The notes under the pieces are model-generated. The model had not been told where the DNA came from. It was given only the letters and a program-made list of their open reading frames with translations, and searched no databases. From Rhodoglobus vestalii (lineage in GTDB: Bacteria > Actinomycetota > Actinomycetes > Actinomycetales > Microbacteriaceae): a stretch of DNA of 64,000 nt. Both the position numbers and the translations under genes were made by a program. This document shows positions 57,055-64,000 of this stretch, in pieces. The stretch is from the NCBI RefSeq assembly GCF_006788895.1, contig NZ_VFRA01000001.1, forward strand, positions 2,170,001 to 2,234,000, written 5' to 3'. Numbering within the stretch: position 1 is the first letter of the stretch; every line of letters starts with the position of its first letter.

Positions 57055-57160
57055 CTCGCTCGCGGCTGGGAGCTGGGCTGGTCAACATCCCGCCCAATGC
57101 CGTTGGCTGGGGTCCGCTGCCGCGCATGGAAGTAGCATGGCAGTGGGAGGGATCGGACTC

Positions 57161-57484
57161 ATGGCGGTGAAGCAGACATACGCGAACTCGGTTTCCTATG
57201 CCACCCCGTCGTGCCTGGACGCACTCCGTGGCCCGACCGGTGGCATCATCGAGCTTCCTCGCGCTCTCTATTGGGGGCCCGAGCAGTACGTTGATTTGAC
57301 CGATCATTCTGATCTCCAGCGGATGTATCAGGCTGTTATTCGAATCGGTACCCGAGAAGATCAGGAGACTTGGCTTGACGCGGACCTGTTGCTCGACATT
57401 TGGGACAGCCTCGTCCTCCCGCAGCGTTGCATCGAAACTTGGGAATCGACGTTCGTGCAGCTCAAAGGTCATTCGTGGCGCTAA
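57161..57484 (+). CDS. Conserved hypothetical, partner of the AbiEii-like gene
   Basis: 107 aa (MAVKQTYANSVSYATPSCLD...), rich in acidic residues in the middle (LTDHSDLQRMYQAVIRIGTREDQ). A GGGAGGG site lies 9-10 bp before ATG 57161. A decayed second copy lies at 48799-49190. The stop overlaps the nucleotidyltransferase start, so this is a coupled two-gene module. It does not look like the winged-helix AbiEi antitoxin. An antitoxin or regulator role is inferred only from the coupling. Confidence 0.7.
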   Translation: MAVKQTYANSVSYATPSCLDALRGPTGGIIELPRALYWGPEQYVDLTDHSDLQRMYQAVIRIGTREDQETWLDADLLLDIWDSLVLPQRCIETWESTFVQLKGHSWR

Positions 57485-57840
57485 CCGACATACAGCGCGC
57501 AGTAACAAAAGCGGGGCTGAACGCCGCCCGTGATTTTGGATTCGCGTTGGCAGGCTCAGGTGCTCTCATCGAACACGGCATCTCAACTCGCCTAACCGAC
57601 GACGCCGATTGGTTCAGCACATTCGATAATGCGGCTGGATTCGATTCCGCGGCTGATGCAGTTATTACGAAACTTCGTGCTGATGGATTCACAATCAGCA
57701 CGAGAAAACGGGACGCAACATTCTTCGGCTTCGTGGCCACAAACCCCGCAGGCGAGACGGTATCTGTGGACATGAGCCTTGATTGGCGCCGCTACAACCC
57801 CGCGGAAATATCGATAGGACCAGTGCTCGACCTGCTGTAG
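57475..57840 (+). CDS. AbiEii-type nucleotidyltransferase, probably truncated
   Basis: 121 aa with the family's N-terminal layout: FGFALAGSGALIEHGISTRLT followed by DDADWFS, the G-S and D-x-D motifs of the nucleotidyltransferase fold, and later VSVDMSLDWRR. It starts with GTG 57475 inside the preceding gene. Full-length AbiEii proteins are about twice as long; here TAG at 57838 ends the frame just after SIGPVLDL, where the C-terminal helical part should begin. Loss of function is likely, although a minimal enzyme cannot be excluded. Confidence 0.72.
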   Translation: MALTDIQRAVTKAGLNAARDFGFALAGSGALIEHGISTRLTDDADWFSTFDNAAGFDSAADAVITKLRADGFTISTRKRDATFFGFVATNPAGETVSVDMSLDWRRYNPAEISIGPVLDLL

Positions 57841-57930
57841 GTCAGGTCAAGATGTCACCTACTCCTGCAGCAGACCCCCCATAAGGAGCGACTTCGACTT
57901 GCGACGAAGAATGAAGCTCGGCGAGCTTCT

Positions 57931-58098
57931 ATGGAGGCGCATCGACAGTTCAGATTCGGACAAGTTCTGGCTGTCCGAGCACTCAAAAAATCTGGTTTCT
58001 CAACCGCCCATGCACTCAAACAGGTCGGACTCAGTCGCAGTGGGTACTGCGACTGGGGCATCAAACTCGCGTCCCGCTTCGCCGCAGAAGAACTGTAA
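57931..58098 (+). CDS. Short basic ORF downstream of the nucleotidyltransferase
   Basis: 55 aa (MEAHRQFRFGQVLAVRALKK...) in the same frame as the nucleotidyltransferase, after its TAG. The frame is open back to 57841 without a start, so it could be the displaced 3' end of a longer gene. It is helical and basic with a KQVGLSRSGYCDWG turn. No family is recognised. Confidence 0.35.
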   Translation: MEAHRQFRFGQVLAVRALKKSGFSTAHALKQVGLSRSGYCDWGIKLASRFAAEEL

Positions 58099-58101
58099 AA
58101 C

Positions 58102-59813
58102 ATTTTCCTACTTGGTGAGCTTGTGATTACCAAAAGCGTCCTCAGAAACAACGCGGAGCCGCGCTTTGGTGCGACACATAATGCTGATTCCACAGCAAAC
58201 GCCTAGGATATTTCAGTTTGCGCAACTGACGCGCCCACTGCCTTCACAAAGCCGTTGAGCTGCCGACGAATGCGCAGCATTCTGGGTGCTTGATTTCGTC
58301 GGCAATTACAGACACAGTCCTGAACATTAATGCCTACACACAGGCGTCCCAAGTCCGACGGATTTTTCTCCCCCAAAGGGCTCGGAATACGCCGCAAAAT
58401 GAGCCATGAAGGTCATTTCCCAGCCCCGCAAAACCCCCAAGCCGTCACCCGCCGCCGCTCCGATCTCCCTCCGTATAACCAAGGCTTCGCCCATATTGGT
58501 CAATAAACTGCGGGACACCGTTGCGCGCTGTACCCGCATAGAACCACGCTCCGCGCGGTTCGTTCCGTTGTCGCTCCGGTTCGCTGCGCTCACTCGTCGA
58601 CTCCGCTACGGAACTGGCACTGCGTGCGCTCACGTTGTTCGCCCGGTGGTTGGGTGTTGCCCCCGTGTTGGTTTGACCGGTCTGGTTACCTCAACCGCTT
58701 ACCTCCAGCGTCACCCATTCCGTCATCTGCCTGACCGGTCTGGTAACCCCACATGAACTACATGACGTCACCCTTACCTGGTCAACGAAACGTCAACGTG
58801 CCGACCACGATTCGTTGCGTAGCCCACACAACCCCACCGATGCCGAAGGCTGCCCCCGGCAGGGAAACCCCACCCAGAACTAGACGTCGACAAAGAGGCT
58901 CCGCACCGTTGCGCAACGGAACAGGGGGAGTCCACAAAAATAGACAGCCGTCCACTTAAATGAACACAGACCGGTGGAGTGGAACATACCGAAGCGGAAC
59001 GGACCTCACACCGTGGCAGACGCGAAGCGTCGCGAGCGCAGCGAGCACCCAGCAGACATCACGCCCCACACAGAACCACACACCGCCGCGAAGCGGGCGA
59101 ACGAAGAGAGCCCAATGCAAGTCGCAACCTGTCGCACAACCACGACGCCCCCATGAACCTCAACGGTCCATGGTGACATCTCGTTGCGCGACGGCCCGCT
59201 CTGCGAAACAGTTGCGCAGCAACCAAGCAGACATCACGATGCATAAAGGGAGACATGACGAAGTCACGCGAGGCGCGAAGCGCCGAGCTCTTAATATGGG
59301 CTCCGACACCCGCGCAGCTAATATCCACGTGTCCGGCTACCGCCGCGAGGGCAACCGTCGGCTGTCGCCGCCGGGGTCTTGCATGGGGCGGCCCCGAGAG
59401 CATGGTTGAGGTCCGGCTATCGCCGACGGTTCATCCAGCGGTCGAATATCACGAGTAGGTGACGGACGTTGGCGGACGGACATTCTGTCGCAGGCCCGGA
59501 GGGGCATCTAGTGTCAGTCGGTGGCCATCAGCAGGTGTCACCACAATGGACATGCGGACACTGTCCGTTGTCTTGACCCCGGACATTTGGAGGGACATGA
59601 GCGATCAGGATGTTGGGGCCTGCTGCACCGGCAGGTGACAAACATCTCAGGGGCCGAAGCGAGGGGGATGTGACATCCATAACTTGTGACCGGTGGAGCC
59701 GAGTTCACACGGCGGCGCTCGCAACGCAAACATCGGCTCTCCCGGTCTGCGTCAGTTTCCTCGCGGAGGGATTGCGTAGGGACCAGTTGCCTTTATCTGC
59801 AGGGCCAGCGCAT
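58102..59813. other. Long gene-poor stretch with small repeats
   Basis: About 1.7 kb with no gene I can support. It contains a direct repeat TGACCGGTCTGGT(T/A)ACC at 58674 and 58732, a direct repeat AGCAGACATCACG at 59051 and 59226, and three CGC-GAA-GCG mini-hairpins at 59019, 59096 and 59272. It could hold a replication or transfer origin, or be a decay zone. Confidence 0.45.
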
Positions 59814-60089
59814 TCAGGTTTCGCGGCTTGAACGAATAAATGCACGCACTGCTTGGCCGAGCTGCATTCGGGATTCGAACACACTGTCGGCGCGATTCTG
59901 CTTCTGCTGTGGCGAGGCTGTTGAGCCAAGCTTCGGGAGACGCGTGACGCGGTTGAGTTCCATCTGCGCTTGCTCGATCTCCGGGGTGTGGAATCTGCGC
60001 CGGGAACCGTTGGGCCAAACCAGTTCTGACCTGCTCTTGCCAATACGAACTATGGGATTACCTTCGATGGGTAAGGTTTCAAGCGACAT
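59814..60089 (-). CDS. Hypothetical protein
   Basis: 91 aa (MSLETLPIEGNPIVRIGKSR SELVWPNGSRR...), with a GGAGA site 7 bp before ATG 60089. The N-terminal half has a beta-strand pattern, the rest is charged and helical with HTPEIEQAQMELNRVTRLP. No family is recognised. The plus-strand frame over it is judged a shadow. A palindrome in the divergent gap (60204-60220) may control it. Confidence 0.45.
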   Translation of the reverse strand: MSLETLPIEGNPIVRIGKSRSELVWPNGSRRRFHTPEIEQAQMELNRVTRLPKLGSTASPQQKQNRADSVFESRMQLGQAVRAFIRSSRET

Positions 60090-60203
60090 ACGTGTATCTC
60101 CGTTCAGCATTCGACGCCGAGACTTTCCGCGCCTCTTAACCTGTGCGCGGCAATTCAAGCGTGTGAAGACCGCCTCGATCCGATGCCGCGCACAGCTGTC
60201 AGT

Positions 60204-60220
60204 TCTCAAGTTACTTGAGA
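60204..60220. promoter_or_regulatory. Palindrome TCTCAAG-TTA-CTTGAGA
   Basis: Perfect 7-bp inverted repeat in the gap between two divergent hypothetical genes, with further CTTGAGA half-sites at 60237 and 60328 and a near match at 60300. The arrangement suggests an operator for an unknown regulator. Confidence 0.5.
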
Positions 60221-60436
60221 CTGGATTCTCGACGATCTTGAGACCGTTGGTGCCTCACGGCGTGTGAAACCCGCGGTTCCCTGCGGATCTCGGTGACTGT
60301 CTCAACTACGCAAGAAGTCTCATCTAGCTTGAGAACTGACAACAGCCCTGCATGCAGCGCACCCACACAGCCGATTGATTCTGCCGCGCATAGGGATCAC
60401 AGTGGTCGTCAAATAGGCGGCCGGAAACGGATTCCA

Positions 60437-60913
60437 ATGCCCACCTTGACCCCTAGCTACGGCTTCACCCCAATGTCCGAAGCTGAAGTCCTTGCCGAGT
60501 ACGGCCCAAACTTGGCCATGGCCCGGCTTTTCGAGTATTGCGATAAGCAGGCATCGCGTACCGAAAGGATTGGTGCATACAACTTTTTTGTCCTCCACTA
60601 CATTTCCAACGCTGAAGTCAAGGTCATTGATGGGGAGTTTGTTGTCGGGGAAGATGTTGCTGAGATGTGGAGCGACGCGAAGTACTCCGACGCGGTCCAC
60701 AACGTGAACTATTACATGAATGAGGAATACGCCCAGGGCAGTCTTCATCCGTGGCTGGTCCAGGCGTGCGAGGCATCCCGCGGATGGGAGTGGCACACTC
60801 ACACCCATCCGGTGCAGGTCCTGCCGACGGTGAGGAGAGTTGTCGCGGCCAAGATGCGCAAGGGCATCATGAGCGGTTTTGCGAGGATGGGGCGCGTGGT
60901 TGGGCGCTCTTAA
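60437..60913 (+). CDS. Hypothetical protein
   Basis: 158 aa from ATG 60437 (MPTLTPSYGFTPMSEAEVLA EYGPN...), acidic N-terminal half and a basic C-terminal end (AAKMRKGIMSGFARMGRVVGRS). The HTHTHP segment near 122 could bind metal, but this is only a composition hint. No family is recognised. The frame extends upstream to 60293; ATG 60437 is chosen because the extra part is not protein-like. Confidence 0.5.
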   Translation: MPTLTPSYGFTPMSEAEVLAEYGPNLAMARLFEYCDKQASRTERIGAYNFFVLHYISNAEVKVIDGEFVVGEDVAEMWSDAKYSDAVHNVNYYMNEEYAQGSLHPWLVQACEASRGWEWHTHTHPVQVLPTVRRVVAAKMRKGIMSGFARMGRVVGRS

Positions 60914-61416
60914 GCAGCCGGCGTGATATCCGTTGCGGCGGAGAGTCGGACCTCTGACGTTCCTATGCGTAGGAGGCTCTTGATATGTCAGCCCATTTGC
61001 GAAATGTCAAAGTCTCCCTGCTGGCTCGGTCTACGTTGATGTTCAACTCGACGAAGGCGCCATGTCTACATACTCAGCAGAGCCCGGCGAAACTTGGGCG
61101 ACACGGAAAAACACTTACGGCAAACTTCTCCCGGTCTTAGTTCTAGAAGTGTCGGACCAAACCGACAGCAGACCCAGTCTTGGGGTGGCTGGTCCAGGAC
61201 TGGCTGGCAGAGTTGGTGTGCCCGGTTGAGCGGAGTAGACCCCTATGTTTTTTTATACTGCTACTACAAAGATGCGTACTGAGAAGCCTGGTGTCGATCA
61301 GGACCTGACTCTTACTGCGAAAACCCGTTAGTTGTGGACCTAGATGCCGAGGGAATTATTTGGCATAGCTCGTTAGACACTGCTAAGTGGTTGTGGGAAC
61401 CAAGCCAGGTGACCAG
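60914..61416. other. Gap without a supported gene
   Basis: 503 bp. One frame from 61062 to 61229 reads MSTYSAEPGETWATRKNTYG and may be a gene remnant, since it is also open upstream (GSVYVDVQLDEGA). Codon use is mixed and AT content rises toward 61.3 kb. Confidence 0.4.
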
Positions 61417-62334
61417 TCAGCGTTTTAGTTCCTCCAGAATGGTTCGGGCTTGTTCGTCGAGTATCTGTCGTACGATCCTCAGAGCAGGGCGATCGATACT
61501 GTCTTTCCGCTCCGTGCGCATCAGACGACGGCGGGGTGTTTGTTCGCTGAGGGTAACTGCCGCCACGCCATAAGGTAACGGTGATCGTCCCAGACGTGGG
61601 ACAAGGCTCAGACCAAGACCATGGGCGGTGAGACTAATCTGTGATTCGTGTTCGTTGACCAGCCCAACCAATTGATATGGGATGCGAGCAGCGTCGAGAG
61701 ATTGTTGGAGCCACCGCGCGTATATGTCAGTGGTATCAGTTATCCAACGTTCTTCAGGCAAATCGGCCACTGTGACCTTTTCGCGCTTAGTAGCGGGATG
61801 GCCACTGGGAACTATGAGATCAACATCGTCGGTTCCCAGCACGTACGTTGACAGGGCAGCAGGAATAGCGAGGGGTACCTGCTCCCACTCATGAATTACG
61901 GCAATATCTACATCGCCGTTAAGTGCTTTCTCAACACCCTCTTCGGGATACGCTTCGCGCACTACAAGGGAGATCTTGGGATAACGTGCGGCGATTCTAG
62001 CGGCAATCGGTCCAACCAAACCGCGACATGCGCTTGGGAATGCTCCTATAGTCACCCGACCCGCTGGAGTGCTTTGGAGCTCTTCCAAACGCGCTCGAGC
62101 ACACGCATCGACGGCTTCCATTTCAATCGCAGCCTGCACTAAGACCCTCGCTGCCTCTGTAGGGTGCAGGTACCGCCCACGCCGCACCAGCAGCTCAACC
62201 CCGATCTGGCGTTGAAACCTCGAGAGCTGCTGTGAGACCGCCGAAGGCGTAAGGCGCAAATGCTCAGCCGCCGCGGTCATCGTTTTGAGCTCGACGACGG
62301 CTCGGAGGGATCGTAAAAGATCGCGATCAAACAT
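61417..62334 (-). CDS. LysR-family regulator
   Basis: 305 aa: winged helix (LRSLRAVVELKTMTAAAEHLRLTPSAVSQQLSRFQRQIGVELLVRRG) at 7-55 and a LysR substrate domain (GRVTIGAFPSACRGLVGPI onwards). It is divergent from an EamA transporter gene with a 72-bp gap, the usual arrangement in which a LysR protein controls an adjacent exporter. The ligand is unknown. Confidence 0.85.
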   Translation of the reverse strand: MFDRDLLRSLRAVVELKTMTAAAEHLRLTPSAVSQQLSRFQRQIGVELLVRRGRYLHPTEAARVLVQAAIEMEAVDACARARLEELQSTPAGRVTIGAFPSACRGLVGPIAARIAARYPKISLVVREAYPEEGVEKALNGDVDIAVIHEWEQVPLAIPAALSTYVLGTDDVDLIVPSGHPATKREKVTVADLPEERWITDTTDIYARWLQQSLDAARIPYQLVGLVNEHESQISLTAHGLGLSLVPRLGRSPLPYGVAAVTLSEQTPRRRLMRTERKDSIDRPALRIVRQILDEQARTILEELKR

Positions 62335-62406
62335 AAAGCACAGCTTACAGATACTGTTTCAGATCTTTTGCTTTCCCTAAAGCCTCGTGAACACAAGAAT
62401 GGATGT

Positions 62407-63378
62407 ATGGCTCCAAGCAATACACACACTCGAGGCGTGTACCTCGCAGTGACCCTTCTGACCGCGGGCATGATTATGTCCGGGACTATCGGCTATTTTG
62501 TAGTCGAATCGGGCGCGCCGCCTGCCGTAGTTGTGTTCTGGCGTTGCGTTATCGGCGCCACCGGATTACTGGCTGTGATCTCCGTCCGGTCTAGCACCCG
62601 AAAAGAACTGCTCCACGCAGTGACTTCACGTGTTGGCTTGGCCATAGCCGGAAGCGGCGCACTTTTGGTACTAAATTGGATCCTCATCTTCACCGCTTAC
62701 GACTACCTGTCGATCGGTGTCTCCACGGTCATCTTTCACATTGAACCCTTCATTCTGATCGCCTTGGGGGCTCTATTCCTCCGCGAAAAATTCAATCGAC
62801 GCACCTTGGCGTGGTTTGGGCTGGGTTTCCTCGGGATCGTGCTCGTAGCTAAGCCGTGGGCAGCCAATGGGGAAAACGTCCACAGTCTCCTGATCGGAGT
62901 CTCCCTCACTCTCGTCGCCGCCACTTTGTATGCGGCATCAATCATCGTGGTACGGCATCAACAAGCGCGACGCCAAGCAGCGCCAAGCCCACTAGTAATC
63001 ATCACGATCCAACTCATCGCCGGAGCAATCGTCACCTCGCCAGCCTTGGTCCTAAGCCCACATCAGGTCACGAGCTCAGGATGGATTCACCTGCTCGTGC
63101 TCGGACTGGTCAACACAGCCTTGATGTATCTCATCATCTATGCCGCCTATCCACGCCTCGGTACCGCCACCATCGGCGTCCTCGCGTTCATCTATCCAGC
63201 AGCTGCGGTAGTGGTCGACCTTATCGCTTACGGATCACCCATTACAGGTCTTCAAATACTCGGATTTGGTGCCATCACGGCCGCTGGCATCGGGCAGATC
63301 CTCACCGAGAGACGATCCACAGCGCTTACATTGGCGAGCCGTTACAATCCGCAAGGAATGAGTAAAGCAGTTCACTGA
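62407..63378 (+). CDS. EamA-family DMT transporter
   Basis: 323-aa membrane protein with ten helices in two EamA repeats (VFWRCVIGATGLLAV and the second repeat LGLVNTALMYLIIYAAYPRLGTATIGVLAFIYPAAAVVVD). Likely an exporter of amino acids or metabolites under LysR control. ATG 62407 fits the family better than 62368. The lower GC and different codon use suggest transfer from another source. Confidence 0.85.
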   Translation: MAPSNTHTRGVYLAVTLLTAGMIMSGTIGYFVVESGAPPAVVVFWRCVIGATGLLAVISVRSSTRKELLHAVTSRVGLAIAGSGALLVLNWILIFTAYDYLSIGVSTVIFHIEPFILIALGALFLREKFNRRTLAWFGLGFLGIVLVAKPWAANGENVHSLLIGVSLTLVAATLYAASIIVVRHQQARRQAAPSPLVIITIQLIAGAIVTSPALVLSPHQVTSSGWIHLLVLGLVNTALMYLIIYAAYPRLGTATIGVLAFIYPAAAVVVDLIAYGSPITGLQILGFGAITAAGIGQILTERRSTALTLASRYNPQGMSKAVH

Positions 63379-63542
63379 TTCAACGTGCAGCATCGAAAAT
63401 GGAGGATTTTAAGGTCAGGCAGAAACTTCACGCTAACGTCTCACGTGTTTCGTAGTAGTTGTATTAGCTCAGAACACCCCATTACCGCTGCTTACGATCC
63501 GGATTGCACCAGGGCCAACCTTGGAACGGCGGAACGAGATGG

Positions 63543-63644
63543 ATGGAATACAGCTCGATTGAGGCCGCAGAGAAGGAGGCCCGCATTCTCGCGCAGCGCA
63601 TGACCGTCAAGCACAACATCTACAAACCCGGGATGCTTCTATGA
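63543..63644 (+). CDS. Short ORF, possible gene remnant
   Basis: 33 codons (MEYSSIEAAEKEARILAQRM TVKHN...) between the EamA gene and an IS110-type transposase. The composition is protein-like, but no family is recognised and the ribosome binding site is weak. It may be the 3' end of a gene cut by the transposon. Confidence 0.25.
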   Translation: MEYSSIEAAEKEARILAQRMTVKHNIYKPGMLL

Positions 63645-63649
63645 AGCTT

Positions 63650-64000
63650 CTATATCTCGTCAACCCCCAGTTTTGTGTTTGATTTCGTGTTGAGGTGTCG
63701 GTAGATACTGCGGGCGAGGTAGCGTTTGAGGATGCGGCGGATCTCGCGGTCGGTCTTGCCTTCAGAGCGTCGACGTTCGACATAGTCGTGTGTTCCCGGG
63801 TCGTGGACCATTCGGACCATCGCGATGATGTTCGACGCACGGTTGAGTTGGCGGTCTCCGCCACGGTTCAGTCGATGCCGTGTGGTGTTGCCTGATGATG
63901 CGGGAATAGGATTCACGCCTGCGATCGCGGCGAAAGCGGCTTCGCTCTTGACTCGACCAGGGTGGGACCACGCGACGAGTGTTCTGGCTGCGGTGACGGG
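63650..64000 (-). CDS. IS110-family transposase, C-terminal part (continues beyond window)
   Basis: 117 codons read in from the right edge: VTAARTLVAWSHPGRVKSEA, FAAIAGVNPIPASSGNTTRHRLNRGGDRQLN and a basic tail. This is the transposase_20 (IS116/IS110/IS902) domain, with the conserved G-x-P-SG-T-R-RG-R series. The N-terminal DEDD catalytic half would lie outside the window. The stop is at 63650. Confidence 0.85.
   Translation of the reverse strand, partial: PVTAARTLVAWSHPGRVKSEAAFAAIAGVNPIPASSGNTTRHRLNRGGDRQLNRASNIIAMVRMVHDPGTHDYVERRRSEGKTDREIRRILKRYLARSIYRHLNTKSNTKLGVDEI

Noticed and set aside
58660..58760. Repeats around TGACCGGTCTGG as a CRISPR or iteron array
   Set aside because: Only two copies are present, 58 bp apart, with no spacer-length regularity and no cas or rep gene nearby.
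59686..60267. 193-aa plus-strand ORF
   Set aside because: It lies opposite a shorter minus-strand ORF with a good ribosome binding site, and its own Cys/Arg/Ser-rich composition is not protein-like.

Overview
The window is high-GC actinobacterial DNA, most likely from a member of the Microbacteriaceae or a close relative. This is inferred from lineage markers (DUF3263, DUF3027, DUF2530, LytR_C, XPB-type helicase, IdeR/DtxR, HtaA/HmuT), codon use, and purine-rich ribosome binding sites. The family was not tested by any search.

Region 1 (1-19.9 kb) is an aromatic catabolic supercluster, nearly all on the minus strand. Going downstream from an IclR regulator it holds a cytochrome P450, a two-piece PEP-dependent phenol kinase, a PEP-mobile protein, two HD phosphohydrolases, an SDR dehydrogenase, a 2Fe-2S ferredoxin, its reductase and an aldehyde dehydrogenase. 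These match, in content and order, the cre genes for phosphorylation-first p-cresol oxidation in Corynebacterium. A second IclR gene and a tightly overlapping protocatechuate 4,5-cleavage operon (ligK-U-J-I-A-B-C) follow, with pobA convergent at the left end. Together the genes predict p-cresol -> cresyl phosphate -> 4-hydroxybenzoate -> protocatechuate -> ring cleavage -> pyruvate plus oxaloacetate. Two related palindromes in front of the lig and cre genes look like IclR operators. The cluster ends at the 3' end of a tRNA-Thr gene.

Region 2 (19.9-45.5 kb) looks like chromosomal backbone: a YdcZ-type transporter, msrB, a haem-uptake pair (HtaA, HmuT) with an IdeR/DtxR box, groEL behind three CIRCE-like repeats, a WXG100 protein, two two-component systems, two tiny coupled membrane proteins, an XPB helicase with its partner, a cold-shock protein, serC, ideR, an HNH endonuclease and a CHAP protein. 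Inside it (30.1-36.4 kb) is a secretion/fibre locus: a SipW-type signal peptidase, two TasA/CalY-like proteins, a large Ig-repeat secreted protein, a small membrane protein and a dedicated two-component system.

Region 3 (45.4-64 kb) is a mosaic island starting at a tRNA-Arg(CCT) gene with an adjacent tyrosine integrase and excisionase. It carries a pstB-S-C-A phosphate transporter with PHO-box-like repeats and a divergent PhoB-like regulator whose receiver domain seems to lack its phospho-acceptor, an SMR exporter, a complete IS3-family element, two decayed copies of an AbiEii-linked gene (one carrying a 74-bp MITE with a 5-bp target duplication), a long gene-poor stretch with covarying mini-hairpins, a LysR/EamA pair, and the end of an IS110-family transposase running off the right edge.
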